This document shows, in pieces, positions 43,221 to 51,883 of a stretch of DNA of 64,000 nt. The position numbers and the translations under genes were made by a program. The notes beneath the pieces were generated by a model. It saw only the letters and a list, made by a program, of their open reading frames with translations, searched no databases and had not been told where the DNA came from. The number at the start of each line of letters is the position of its first letter. The first letter of the stretch is position 1. Location of the stretch: contig NCEU01000009.1 in NCBI GenBank assembly GCA_002280855.1, positions 104,007 to 168,006 of the forward strand. The letters are read 5' to 3'. Source of the stretch: Sphingomonadales bacterium 32-65-25. GTDB taxonomy: Bacteria; Pseudomonadota; Alphaproteobacteria; Sphingomonadales; Sphingomonadaceae.

Positions 43221-44998
43221 CAGCGGAAACGGCGCTGCGCTCGCTGTGCTGCGGATCCTTGCGCGATTGCGGCGCCCGCCTGCGCAATGGCCGGCGCGGC
43301 TCCCATGATCTTGCCGTCGATCAACACATCGAAAAACTTGGAGGGCACAACCTCGATCTTGGAATTCCCGCCGCCCATCATGGCCTCTGTCATCCCGTTG
43401 GGGATAACCCGGCTGCCGCGTGGCAGCTGCACCAGCTCGCGCCCGCGCTCGCCAACCATCGCCAGGCCGCCGGGCGCGTAATTCGTGCCGTTGGCAAAGC
43501 CGGGGATGCCGAATAGCGAGCCGATGATGCCACCGCTGCGCTGCCCACCAGGCCCCCGCGAGCCAAGCAGAATGTCCATGAGCCCGCTGGTGATCATCTC
43601 GGCCGCTGCTGCCTTGAAGCTATTCACCAGTGCGTCCCCGATCGACTGGCCAAACACAAGGGCCTGGCCAAGGCTTTGGCTAAGGCCTTCAGCGAATCGC
43701 TCCGCCTGTTCAAACGCCGCCGGCCGGATGATTTCGAGAGAAAAATCCTGCTGCTGCAGATCTCGCAACGTGCCGGCGATACCCTGCAGGGCCTGGTTGT
43801 TTAGATCGATATTGGCCGGGGTGCCGGCATCAACGAGGGCCTTCAGTGCCCAGCCGGCGCTGTCAGATGGTGAGACGAAATCCACCTCGGCCTTGATCTT
43901 CTTGGGCTTGCCGCCTCCGCCCAACATGTCGCTGATATCCACAGCTCCCGGCTGGTTCACATCGCCCGGCTTGAAATTGGCAATATCGGCGCGCATGCGC
44001 TTGAAGGATTCCGCGCGGGCCTTGATGCCGGCGGCGGTTGCTCGCTCTTGATCGGCGATGATTTTGCCGGCCGCGCTAAAGCCTTTGCCGTCCATGATGG
44101 CGCCCGCGGCCGTCTTCAGGGACAGCACCGCATTCACCACGCCGCGGATCGCCTCCGCTACGATGAACGCATTTTCGGTCACCCAAAGCAGCGTCTGGCC
44201 CATGGTTCGGCCGAATTCCACCCACCCCTTGCCAGTGCCGGCGCTCCGCGCCAGCTCGGTGGTGACGGCCGCCAGCGTGGGGACAAGGCCGGCGGTCATC
44301 TGGCGGGTGATGCCTTGGGTGACGATGCCCAGGCGGGACAGATTGTCGTTGAACGCCTCGGCCGCCCGGGCCGTCTTGTCATCGATCACCAGGCCAAGCC
44401 GCTCGGCCTCGTCCGCCGCCTGCCTCAGGCCAGCCGCACCGCCATTGAGCAGGGGAATCATCTCGGCCCCGGCCTTGCCGAATAGCTTGATAGCAAGTGC
44501 GCTCTTTTGAGCACCATCCGGCATGCGCTCGAATTGGTCCGCCACCTTCATCATGGCATCGAGGGTGCCGCTGCCTGCCGTGACGCCCATCCTCTGCAGC
44601 GCACCGGCCGCACCGGTGGCGCCAGGGCCTACATCAACAATGGCAACATTGAGCTTGTTAAGTGCCTTCTGCAGGCTCTCGGCTGCCACGCCTGACAGGT
44701 CGGCCGCCCACTGCAGCTTTGACAGCTCGGTGGCGCTGGTGCCCGTCTTCTGTGCCGCCTTGGACAGATCATCCATCGCATTGGCCGCATCGCGCACCGC
44801 GATGGTAATGGAAGCGCCGACAATGGCAGTCACCCCCGCGCCGATCGTCTTGGCAATGTCGCCAAAGCGCCGCATGCTGGCAGCCAGCCCGGTGGCAGCG
44901 TTGTCAGCTTCCTTGCGGGCCTTCTTCACGCCGGTGACGAATTCTGCGCTGTCCAGGCCAAGGCTCACCCTCAGCGCGCCAATCAATGTCCCTGCCAT
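43220..44998 (-). CDS. Tape-measure-like phage protein
   Basis: 592 residues. The N-terminus (VSLGLDSAEFVTGVKKARKEADNAATGL) and the SLGAMKQWA-type segment TELSKLQWAADLSGVAAESLQKALNKL are characteristic of lambda/Mu-like tape measure proteins. Hydrophobic segments (GAGVTAIVGASITIAV) and a Gly-rich C-terminus (GIIGSLFGIPGFANGTNYAPGGLAMVGERGRELV) also fit. No other tail gene is present, so a complete tail cannot be encoded here. It may be a relic, or used with helper tails. Confidence 0.8.
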   Translation of the reverse strand: MAGTLIGALRVSLGLDSAEFVTGVKKARKEADNAATGLAASMRRFGDIAKTIGAGVTAIVGASITIAVRDAANAMDDLSKAAQKTGTSATELSKLQWAADLSGVAAESLQKALNKLNVAIVDVGPGATGAAGALQRMGVTAGSGTLDAMMKVADQFERMPDGAQKSALAIKLFGKAGAEMIPLLNGGAAGLRQAADEAERLGLVIDDKTARAAEAFNDNLSRLGIVTQGITRQMTAGLVPTLAAVTTELARSAGTGKGWVEFGRTMGQTLLWVTENAFIVAEAIRGVVNAVLSLKTAAGAIMDGKGFSAAGKIIADQERATAAGIKARAESFKRMRADIANFKPGDVNQPGAVDISDMLGGGGKPKKIKAEVDFVSPSDSAGWALKALVDAGTPANIDLNNQALQGIAGTLRDLQQQDFSLEIIRPAAFEQAERFAEGLSQSLGQALVFGQSIGDALVNSFKAAAAEMITSGLMDILLGSRGPGGQRSGGIIGSLFGIPGFANGTNYAPGGLAMVGERGRELVQLPRGSRVIPNGMTEAMMGGGNSKIEVVPSKFFDVLIDGKIMGAAPAIAQAGAAIAQGSAAQRAQRRFR

Positions 44999-45091
44999 CC
45001 ATCACTCCCATCGATCACAAAGCCGTCTGTGATTGAACCAATAGATTACACGATTGCCGCCCCGGCCTCCACCTTTGGCTGCCGGGGCAGG

Positions 45092-45112
45092 AAAAATCTC
45101 TCAGGGCTGAGA
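45092..45112 (-). terminator. Possible short terminator
   Basis: On the minus strand, TCTCAG and CTGAGA pair as a 6-bp stem, followed by GATTTTT. It lies 64 bases after the stop of the hypothetical gene at 45176 and before the tape-measure start. The stem is short, so strength is uncertain. Confidence 0.4.
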
Positions 45113-45175
45113 CGGGTAAAACCGCCCGGTAAGTTGCATTTTCTCTGCGAATGAAAAAAACGAGGGGGGTTTCGA

Positions 45176-45820
45176 TCAAGCCGCCTGCGGCACCTTCGCC
45201 AAGCCGCGCTCCATGGCGAACGCGCGCAGCTCCGCTGACAGGTCGCTTTCGGCTGGCGGCTTGCTCCAATCCTTTGCCGGCGGCGGGGCCGCGGCGCGGG
45301 CGGACTCCGGCCCTGGCGCCGCCTGCAGCTCGCGAAGCAACCGGGCAAACTTCTCGCGCCAGGCCGCCTCCGATTCTGCAGTCCACTTGGGAGCTGGCAG
45401 CGCCCGGCGCTCGGCCGTTTCTTTGGCCAGCGATTGCCGATGGGCATCGTCTGCCCGATCGCGGCGCCATTCCTTGCTGTGCTGCACCAGGTCGCAAAGC
45501 GCCGGCATCCACTGGCTGTGCTTTCGATGCTCCTGGATCCCCACCCGCACGGCATCAGGGCTCAATGCCCTAGCGGCATCCTGCACCAGGGTTTCAAGTC
45601 GAAATTGCTCCTGCGGGTCGTCCAGGTTCACCCTCGCCCGGATCGCTTCCTCGCTCAGCATCGCCCCGATCTCCGCCAGCTTCCTCTGCCATTCGGGCGT
45701 ATTTTTCCCGGAAGGCGAGGCCGGCTGCGAGGCGGGGGCTGATTCTGCCCTGGCCAGAGCCCGGCCGATCGGGACCGTGCCCATGCTGTCGCGTTTGATG
45801 GGATGACGCTCGGGTGTCAT
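45176..45820 (-). CDS. Hypothetical protein of the integrated element
   Basis: 214 residues, mostly helical and charged (EEAIRARVNLDDPQEQFRLETLVQDAARALSPDAVRVG). No recognisable domain. The ATG at 45820 is well supported by GGAGAGAAGG directly upstream, although it starts inside the preceding gene and overlaps it by 227 bases in a different frame. Position after a replication-type gene suggests a replication accessory role, but this is only context. Confidence 0.6.
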   Translation of the reverse strand: MTPERHPIKRDSMGTVPIGRALARAESAPASQPASPSGKNTPEWQRKLAEIGAMLSEEAIRARVNLDDPQEQFRLETLVQDAARALSPDAVRVGIQEHRKHSQWMPALCDLVQHSKEWRRDRADDAHRQSLAKETAERRALPAPKWTAESEAAWREKFARLLRELQAAPGPESARAAAPPPAKDWSKPPAESDLSAELRAFAMERGLAKVPQAA

Positions 45821-46361
45821 GCCTTCTCTCCAAGGTTGCGGTGATGAACGGGATGGGGTCGCTGGCCGCTTCCCGCTCGGCGGCGGCCAGGGCCTCGAAC
45901 ACAGCGGGATCCCCGAACTGGCCGCGCCACTTGCCCAGCATGGCCCGCGCCTGGCGGTCCGGCGTGCCAGCGGCTGTCAGCAGTCGCAGCCCGGTCCCGA
46001 AAACCTGCGATTTCAGGTTCGGCTCGGCATCAGCCGGCGGCGCTCCGCCGCCCGAGGCGTTAGCCTCGGAATAACTCGGGGGGGTTTGATTATATATCTT
46101 AGGGGGGGGTCCGCTTTGGTCACGTGACTTCTTGTGACGTCCTGTGACAGGCGCGGTTTCGCGCTCGCGCGCCCTTTGCGCGGCCTTGCGCTCCCGATCG
46201 GCAAGCCGCCGCCTCTCCAGGGCGTCCGCCTTAACCTCAGCAGCAGCCTCAGCTGCCGCCGCTTTGGCCTCAGCATCAGCCAGCGCGGCTGCAACATCTG
46301 CGATTAGATCGGCCGGCGTTCCGGCCTCAATCATGCGCTGAATGATGGCAGCGAGGCTCAC
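45594..46361 (-). CDS. Phage replication-type protein
   Basis: About 255 residues from the GTG at 46361 (VSLAAIIQRMIEAGTPADLIADV); a TTG at 46394 and an ATG at 46334 are alternatives. A long charged helix follows (ALERRRLADRERKAAQRARERE), then a disordered linker. The module FGTGLRLLTAAGTPDRQARAMLGKWRGQFGDPAVFEALAAAEREA..DPIPFITATLE is seen in phage replication initiator or helicase-loader-type proteins of Alphaproteobacteria. The last ~75 codons overlap the next gene out of frame and may be run-on. First gene of the element next to the tRNA. Confidence 0.55.
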   Translation of the reverse strand: MSLAAIIQRMIEAGTPADLIADVAAALADAEAKAAAAEAAAEVKADALERRRLADRERKAAQRARERETAPVTGRHKKSRDQSGPPPKIYNQTPPSYSEANASGGGAPPADAEPNLKSQVFGTGLRLLTAAGTPDRQARAMLGKWRGQFGDPAVFEALAAAEREAASDPIPFITATLERRHDTRASSHQTRQHGHGPDRPGSGQGRISPRLAAGLAFREKYARMAEEAGGDRGDAERGSDPGEGEPGRPAGAIST

Positions 46362-46452
46362 CCGGCCACCCCGGAATCGGCGTAGCTCGGGCAAAACTCG
46401 GGCACGCCACCCGAGAAGCCGCGCGGCTGGCCTGCTATGTCATTGGGGGAGT

Positions 46453-46529
<77 letters not shown>

Positions 46530-46575
46530 GGACGCTGCGCTGTTAGCAGCGGTTGCCGGCGTGCGCCAGCCTGAT

Positions 46576-46953
46576 TCAGCCCTTGGCCCCAGCCTTTGCC
46601 TTGCGTGGCTTGGGCGGCAGGCGTTCGAATTTGCCGAGGCCGCACGACGCGCCGATGATGCCGGGGTTGCCCTGCACGATCACCTGAATGAGATCGACAT
46701 TGCACAGCTGCGGGATGCTGGTGCTGTAGCTGAAGGCCTGGTTGAAGCCCAAGGTGGGGCAGGCGCGCGGCAGCCGGTTGCGCCACACGCTGCCATCACG
46801 CAGCCGGAAATCGATGGTTTGCCCATCCACCACGGTGTTGCTGCGGATCTGCATCAGCTGCAGGCAATTGCGGGTTTCCGGCGGGGCGGGTTCGCTTGTC
46901 TGGCTCAAGGCGGGGGCTGCAACCAGCAGCAACGGCAGGATGAGTGCGCGCAT
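46576..46953 (-). CDS. Small exported protein
   Basis: 125 residues. The ATG at 46953 has GGAGG at about 8 bases and begins a signal peptide (MRALILPLLLVAAPALSQ). The mature part has Cys residues (NCLQLMQIRSNTVVDGQTIDFRLRDGSVWRNRLPRACPTLGF…CNVDLIQ…GASCGLG) and a Lys-rich tail. The pattern reminds me of DUF6491-like periplasmic proteins, not confirmed. It follows nth on the same strand. Confidence 0.7.
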   Translation of the reverse strand: MRALILPLLLVAAPALSQTSEPAPPETRNCLQLMQIRSNTVVDGQTIDFRLRDGSVWRNRLPRACPTLGFNQAFSYSTSIPQLCNVDLIQVIVQGNPGIIGASCGLGKFERLPPKPRKAKAGAKG

Positions 46954-47009
46954 CAATCGTCCTCCAACCGGGCAAGGTTGCGGCAAGCGTGCTGAACCGG
47001 CGCTGAACT

Positions 47010-47675
47010 TCACTTTACCAGAACCTGTTTCGCCTTGAACTGGCACAGATGCGCCACCGGGCAATCCAGGCACTTGGGGCTACGTGCCGTGCACACATAG
47101 CGGCCGTGCAGGATCAGCCAGTGATGGGCATGGCGCCGCCACGGCGCCTTCACCCGTTTCATGATGCCATTTTCCACCGCCAGCACAGTCTTGGCCGGCG
47201 CCAGGCCGGTGCGGTTGGCGAGGCGAAACACATGCGTGTCCACCGCGCAGGTCTCCTCGCCGAACAGCACGTTCACCACCACGTTCGCCGTCTTGCGACC
47301 CACGCCGGGCAGGGTTTCCAGCACGTCGCGGTTGGGCGGCACCTCCCCGCCGAACTCGTCCACCAGCCGGCGCGAGAGGGCAATGACGTTTTTGGCCTTG
47401 GCATTGAACAGCCCGATGGTGCGGATATGCTGTTTCAGGCCCTCCTCGCCCAGATCGAGCATCTGTTGCGGGGTGTGCACGGCTTCAAACAGGCGCCGCG
47501 TCGCCTTGTTGACCCCCACATCGGTGGCCTGGGCCGACAGCACGACCGCCACCAGCAGCTGATAGCCATTGCCATAGGCCAGTTCCGTCTCCGGCTCCGG
47601 GCGGGCGGCGGCCAGGATGCGGAAATACGCGTCGATTTCGCTGGCCGTCATCAGGCGCTGGTAGAGCTTGGTCAT
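47010..47675 (-). CDS. nth: Endonuclease III
   Basis: 221 residues from the ATG at 47675 (47651 possible). The helix-hairpin-helix and catalytic Lys are in LPGVGRKTANVVV, the catalytic Asp in AVDTHVFRLANR. The 4Fe-4S cluster motif C-x6-C-x2-C-x5-C is at the C-terminus (CTARSPKCLDCPVAHLC). The enzyme removes oxidised pyrimidines and nicks abasic sites in base-excision repair. It is divergent from the DUF2244 gene, whose start lies 60 bases upstream. Confidence 0.95.
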   Translation of the reverse strand: MTKLYQRLMTASEIDAYFRILAAARPEPETELAYGNGYQLLVAVVLSAQATDVGVNKATRRLFEAVHTPQQMLDLGEEGLKQHIRTIGLFNAKAKNVIALSRRLVDEFGGEVPPNRDVLETLPGVGRKTANVVVNVLFGEETCAVDTHVFRLANRTGLAPAKTVLAVENGIMKRVKAPWRRHAHHWLILHGRYVCTARSPKCLDCPVAHLCQFKAKQVLVK

Positions 47676-47735
47676 GATGTCGCCATGCCGCCAAAGCGGC
47701 TGGCAGGGCAAGCCTGCAGCGAATAGGGAGTCCGG

Positions 47736-48215
47736 GTGCTGCTTGATCTCACCCTCACGCCGAATCGCTCCTTGCCGCGTGATCACGCGCGCCTGCTGAT
47801 CCTGGGGATTGGTGGGCTGTTCCTGATCGGCTCCATCCGGTTCCTGGTCCTCGGGCTGTGGCCGGTGATTCCGTTCATGATCGCCGATGTCGCCCTGCTG
47901 GCCTGGGCGTTCAGAAGCAATTACCGATCAGGCGGCGCACGTGAGCGGCTGGTGCTGGCCGACGATGCGCTCACCCTCACCCGCATCGATCCGTGGGGCA
48001 AGGCAGTGGAAGAAGTGCTGGAGCCGTTCTTCACCCGGGTCGATATCGAGGAAACCCCGCTGGGCGATGCACTGCTGTTCCTCAGCGCGCGCGGGCGCCG
48101 GTTGCGGGTGGGGCAGTTCCTGTCAGCGCCAGAGCGCCGCGAAGTCGGCGCCCTGATCCGCGAGGCGCTGGCGCGTTACCGCAATCAGATACCGAGCACG
48201 TCGGCCATCACGTAG
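47736..48215 (+). CDS. DUF2244-family membrane protein
   Basis: 159 residues, GTG start with GGGAG upstream. Two hydrophobic helices (LLILGIGGLFLIGSIRFLVLG and WPVIPFMIADVALLAWAF) precede a soluble domain (ERLVLADDALTLTRIDPWGKAVEEVLEPFFTRVDIEE). This is the DUF2244 pattern, a family of unknown function often near nth in Alphaproteobacteria. Its 3' end converges with and overlaps dapB by 31 bases. Confidence 0.85.
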   Translation: MLLDLTLTPNRSLPRDHARLLILGIGGLFLIGSIRFLVLGLWPVIPFMIADVALLAWAFRSNYRSGGARERLVLADDALTLTRIDPWGKAVEEVLEPFFTRVDIEETPLGDALLFLSARGRRLRVGQFLSAPERREVGALIREALARYRNQIPSTSAIT

Positions 48216-48988
48216 CGCCCGGGCTTGCGGCCGGCCAGCCATTGCGCGCCCCGTAGCGCGCCCCGCGCGAAGATGCTGCGGTTTTCGGCGCGGTGCCACA
48301 ATTCGATGCGCTCGCCTTCGCTGGCCAGCAGCACCATGTGATCGCCGGCCGCGCTGCCACCGCGCAGCGATGCAAAGCCGATCTGGCCTTCCACGCGCGC
48401 GCCGGTGATGCCATCGCGGCCCCGATCGCTGTGGCTGGCCAGATCAACGCCGCGGCCGGTTGCGGCCGCTTCGCCCAGCGCCAGCGCCGTGCCCGACGGC
48501 GCATCCACCTTCAGCCGGTGGTGCAGTTCGGCGATCTCGATATCCCAATCCGGCCCCAGCGCCCGCGCCGCCTGTTCGACCAGCCGCGCCAGCAGTGTGA
48601 CGCCCAGGCTGGTGTTGGCGGCCTGCAGCACGGCAATGTCGCGCGCGGCGGCATCGATGGCGGCGTGATGTTCCGCCTCCAGCCCGGTGGTCCCGATCAG
48701 CAGCGCACAACGGCCCTCCTGCGCGGCCTCCAGGCTCACCGCCAGCGCCGCCGGCACCGAAAAATCGATGAGAACGTCGCATTTGTGGGCGATGGCGCCA
48801 ACATTGGAGCAGATGGTGAGGGTTTCGGGATGCCCCGGTCCGGCCGGGCGGCCGCAGCTGGCATGGCCGGCCCGTTCCACCGCTCCGGCCAGCGTCAGGC
48901 CCGGCCAATCCGACAGCGCGCCAATGATGGCCTGCCCCATGCGGCCGCCGGCCCCAAGCACACCAACGCGGATCGGTTTCTTCGTCAT
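48185..48988 (-). CDS. dapB: 4-hydroxy-tetrahydrodipicolinate reductase
   Basis: 267 residues from the ATG at 48988; the frame upstream is not coding. The nucleotide-binding motif VGVLGAGGRMGQAI opens the protein, the catalytic HH and substrate-binding region is ELHHRLKVDAPSGTAL, and SVPAAL/IGTTGL are typical. It reduces HTPA to tetrahydrodipicolinate with NAD(P)H in lysine and meso-diaminopimelate synthesis. The 3' end overlaps the convergent DUF2244 gene. Confidence 0.95.
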   Translation of the reverse strand: MTKKPIRVGVLGAGGRMGQAIIGALSDWPGLTLAGAVERAGHASCGRPAGPGHPETLTICSNVGAIAHKCDVLIDFSVPAALAVSLEAAQEGRCALLIGTTGLEAEHHAAIDAAARDIAVLQAANTSLGVTLLARLVEQAARALGPDWDIEIAELHHRLKVDAPSGTALALGEAAATGRGVDLASHSDRGRDGITGARVEGQIGFASLRGGSAAGDHMVLLASEGERIELWHRAENRSIFARGALRGAQWLAGRKPGRYVMADVLGI

Positions 48989-49028
48989 GTCGTGGTTGTG
49001 ACGGCTTGCGCGCGCCAGTGCAACCGCC

Positions 49029-49739
49029 TCACTCGTCGTCCCCCTCGCCCTCGCGTTCGCCTTCGGCGCTGCGGTGACAGCGGGCGCAGTTGTCGATGTT
49101 GCCGCGCATGCCTTCTTCGCGATGCTCGACCAGCGTGGCGGCGGGCTGATGCTCGTGGCAGCCATAGCAGGTATAGCGCCTTGTATTGCCGCCCACGTGG
49201 CATGTGGTGCAGGCCACGTTGTGATCGCGGTCCAGCCGGAACAGCCGATCATGGGCAAAATGCGCCGGCTTCCAGCCGCTGGTGGTATGGCAGGTGGCGC
49301 AACTGGTGGTGGCAAACTGGCGGTGCAGCGTGGTCGCCGGCGCCGCGTGGCAGGTGGCGCACTGGCCGCGCACCGCGGGTTTCAGCAGATCGTGATGGAA
49401 GCGCACCGGGCTGTGGCCCGTCAACACCGGGCCGGCATGATCGGTGTGGCAGGCGAGGCAATCGGGGGTGGTGAGTTGCTGGTGGAACGCCGCCTTGCCG
49501 CCGGCCAGCCGCTTGCCCTTCGTGGTGAACAGCCCGATGCGGGCCGGCGCGTGGCAGGTGATGCAGCGCTCCGCCGCCGCCCCCTGGAACGGCGCGTGGC
49601 AGGCAAAGCAATCATCGGCGATGGCGGCATGGGCGGGCTTTACCGGGCCGGGCGCCAGCATCGGTTCCGGCCGGAAAATCGCCAGCAGGATGATGCCGAA
49701 CAGCACAGCCATGATGAACAGGGTTCCCGGCTTTGGCAT
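49029..49739 (-). CDS. Membrane-anchored octaheme cytochrome c
   Basis: 236 residues. An N-terminal signal anchor (FIMAVLFGIILLAIF) is followed by eight CxxCH motifs (CFACH, CITCH, CLACH, CATCH twice, CTTCH, CYGCH, CARCH) and extra His residues for distal ligation. The pattern resembles class III/NapC-like multiheme c proteins. The C-terminus is a charged tail. It is coupled to the upstream membrane protein by a TGATG overlap. It probably carries electrons in the periplasm between the quinone pool and an unidentified acceptor. Confidence 0.85.
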   Translation of the reverse strand: MPKPGTLFIMAVLFGIILLAIFRPEPMLAPGPVKPAHAAIADDCFACHAPFQGAAAERCITCHAPARIGLFTTKGKRLAGGKAAFHQQLTTPDCLACHTDHAGPVLTGHSPVRFHHDLLKPAVRGQCATCHAAPATTLHRQFATTSCATCHTTSGWKPAHFAHDRLFRLDRDHNVACTTCHVGGNTRRYTCYGCHEHQPAATLVEHREEGMRGNIDNCARCHRSAEGEREGEGDDE

Positions 49740-50323
49740 CACTGCCAATCCCAGAACAGCGCCGTTGCCACCAGATGCGCCGTCGCCAGCACGGCAAAGG
49801 CCAGCGTGATCGGCACATGCACGACCCGCCATTTGCGCACCAGATCCATGGTCAGGCTATCGCGGTGCAGCCGTTCATCGATGGCGGCGGCGTCCAGGCC
49901 CTGCGCCGCCAGCCGTGTCCGCGCGTCGATCAGGCGGGTGCGGGCGTGGGCCAACAGATATTTGCCGGTCAGGCCGCTGGCGACATTCACCAGCATGGCC
50001 AGCAGCGCCAACCAGGCCAGCACCGCGTTGAAATGGATGCCGGCATGCACCAGCACGAGCAGCGATCCCGCCCAAGCCATGTATTCATGCCGGCGCAGCA
50101 GGGTCACCGGGTTGCCGCGGGTGACGATCTTGCGCTTGCGCAGCGAATAATGGAGCGACGCCAGGATCAGCGCCACGCCGGGAATGCCCAGCCAGCGGCC
50201 CACCCACACCTGATCGAAAACGTGCAGCCCCGCATCGACCAGCAGCGCCGCCAGCGCCAGCGCCAGCAACCACGCGGCAAACGGCAGAACCTCTCGGCTG
50301 ATCAAGCTGGCGGCGCGCGGCAT
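49739..50323 (-). CDS. Cytochrome-b-like membrane partner of the octaheme protein
   Basis: 194 residues from the ATG at 50323, preceded by GGGA. About five hydrophobic helices carry conserved-looking His residues (ILASLHYSLRKRK, LVLVHAGIHFNAVL, WRVVHVPITLAF, ATAHLVATALF), compatible with b-type heme ligation. It overlaps the octaheme gene by one base, suggesting a quinol-oxidising membrane anchor for it. Family identity was not recognised. Confidence 0.7.
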   Translation of the reverse strand: MPRAASLISREVLPFAAWLLALALAALLVDAGLHVFDQVWVGRWLGIPGVALILASLHYSLRKRKIVTRGNPVTLLRRHEYMAWAGSLLVLVHAGIHFNAVLAWLALLAMLVNVASGLTGKYLLAHARTRLIDARTRLAAQGLDAAAIDERLHRDSLTMDLVRKWRVVHVPITLAFAVLATAHLVATALFWDWQ

Positions 50324-50451
50324 GCCCGTTCCCTTCGCAGCAGCATTGGGCTCCGGATGCGGCACCGGCATTGATGTGAGTCAACGCACGCGCACAACAA
50401 AGGTTGCGCCCGGCTTGCCGCGTCGCGCCGGCTGGCCTTATCGTGGCGGGC

Positions 50452-51153
50452 ATGATCAGCAACATCGTCATCCTCACCGGCGCCGGCATCTCGGCCGAAT
50501 CCGGCGTGCCCACCTTCCGCGCCGCCGACGGCCTGTGGGAAGGCCACCGCGTGGAGGATGTCGCCACCCCGCAGGCCTTTCGCCGCAACCCGGCGCTGGT
50601 GCAGCAATTCTATGATCAACGCCGCGCCTTCCTCGGCCAGGTGGTGCCCAACGCCGCGCACCTCGCCCTGGCGCGACTGGAAGCGGAATGGCCCGGCAAC
50701 TTCCTGCTCGTCACCCAGAATGTCGATGATCTGCACGATCGCGCCGGCCACAATCGCCTGCTGCACATGCACGGCGAGCTGAACTCCGCCCTCTGCACCC
50801 GCTGCGGCGCCGCCCGGCCCTGGCGCGGGCCACTGCTCGGCGATCCCAAGTGCCCGGCCTGCGCCCAGGTGGGGTCCTTACGCCCCGATATCGTCTGGTT
50901 CGGCGAAATGCCCTACCACATGGACGAAATCAGCGCCGCCATCGCGGCGTGCGACCTGTTCGTCTCCATCGGCACCTCCGGCGCGGTCTATCCCGCCGCC
51001 AGCTTCGTTGGGTGGGCCCGCGACGCCGGCGCGCGCACGCTGGAACTCAACCTCGAACCCTCCGCCGGCACCCCCATGTTCGACGAAGCCCGCCACGGCT
51101 CGGCCAGCGTGCTGGTGCCGGCGTGGGTGGAGGAGATGCTGGCGGCACGGTGA
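50452..51153 (+). CDS. cobB: Sirtuin NAD-dependent protein deacylase
   Basis: 233 residues from the ATG at 50452. Sirtuin motifs: GAGISAESGVPTFR, TQNVDDLH and the catalytic His in HMHGEL. Zinc Cys pairs are CTRC and CPAC. WEGHRVEDVATPQAF, and Tyr/Arg in FYDQRR, suggest the class III type that removes succinyl/malonyl groups. It acts in the cytoplasm on acyl-lysines. It is divergent from the cytochrome pair and followed by a repeat hairpin. Confidence 0.93.
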   Translation: MISNIVILTGAGISAESGVPTFRAADGLWEGHRVEDVATPQAFRRNPALVQQFYDQRRAFLGQVVPNAAHLALARLEAEWPGNFLLVTQNVDDLHDRAGHNRLLHMHGELNSALCTRCGAARPWRGPLLGDPKCPACAQVGSLRPDIVWFGEMPYHMDEISAAIAACDLFVSIGTSGAVYPAASFVGWARDAGARTLELNLEPSAGTPMFDEARHGSASVLVPAWVEEMLAAR

Positions 51154-51167
51154 AGGAAGGCAAGAGT

Positions 51168-51209
51168 GCCTCCGGCGGGCAGGGTCGCAGACCCTGCACC
51201 CGTTTGTTT
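51168..51209. repeat. 42-bp hairpin repeat, left copy
   Basis: Contains the stem CAGGGTC-GCA-GACCCTG. In inverted orientation the same unit is at 51884-51925, with 40 of 42 bases identical. It lies 15 bases after the sirtuin stop, where it may also act as an mRNA 3' hairpin. Confidence 0.85.
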
Positions 51210-51278
51210 AAGTGTTTTCCATCGACCTATTGTCCCATTTTGCTTGCAAGCAACTTTGCAAATTCTATTCTCTAAAAG

Positions 51279-51827
51279 ATGCAAAGAGCCATCACTGCAA
51301 AAATCGCCCAGCAGACGGGGTTGGAGCTTGTCTCGTTCCGGCATTATGACTGTTTGCTGTTTTCGCGCGGTGAGTTCGTCAAACTTTTCATGCCGGTAAC
51401 CACGCGCGTGCTCGGTTGTCCGCCAGAGATTCGCGGGATTAGAGGCACTCTGCTTGTCGCTTCTGCCGCCGATTGGAAACCGCTTCGGCGCCCATCAAAG
51501 CGCTATGAGCGGCCGGAGATAATCTTTTCGACGCTGACCGAAAATATCAGCAATCTGGTTCTTTATTCCAGCCTGCGGGATGATCGGGTGGAGCAGGAGT
51601 ATATCGACTACATTGCCAAGTTGCTCGCCGCCTTGCCCGACGACCGCGCCGGCTGGGAACGTGATCTGGGTGACGACATCTTCTCCGCTTCACCGGGGGA
51701 TTTATTCTCGAGAGTGATTTCTCATCTGGAGAAGAATGTCTGCATCGAAAAGCCTAAGTGGGCCAAGGATCTCGCCTCGCGTGTAAAGATCGAAGTGACG
51801 ATTGAAACACCGACTTGGGATGTCTGA
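51279..51827 (+). CDS. Hypothetical protein flanked by inverted repeats
   Basis: 182 residues with more A/T-rich codons than neighbouring genes. It is soluble, mixed alpha/beta in appearance (RAITAKIAQQTGLELVSFRHYDCLLFSRGEFVKLF… ENISNLVLYSSLRDDRVEQEYIDYIAKLLAALP) and I recognise no motif. The upstream stretch 51210-51278 is A/T-rich and could be its promoter. The gene lies exactly between two inverted 42-bp repeats, and its composition suggests acquisition. Function cannot be inferred. Confidence 0.7.
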   Translation: MQRAITAKIAQQTGLELVSFRHYDCLLFSRGEFVKLFMPVTTRVLGCPPEIRGIRGTLLVASAADWKPLRRPSKRYERPEIIFSTLTENISNLVLYSSLRDDRVEQEYIDYIAKLLAALPDDRAGWERDLGDDIFSASPGDLFSRVISHLEKNVCIEKPKWAKDLASRVKIEVTIETPTWDV

Positions 51828-51883
51828 TCTGAACGCGGACGCTGGTGAACCCTGCCACGCGTGACAGCACGAGCGCCGACTAA

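Noticed and set aside
45014..45033. ATCACA…TGTGAT dyad as a CRP-type site
   Set aside because: The arms are in the opposite order to the TGTGA-N6-TCACA consensus and the spacing is 8.
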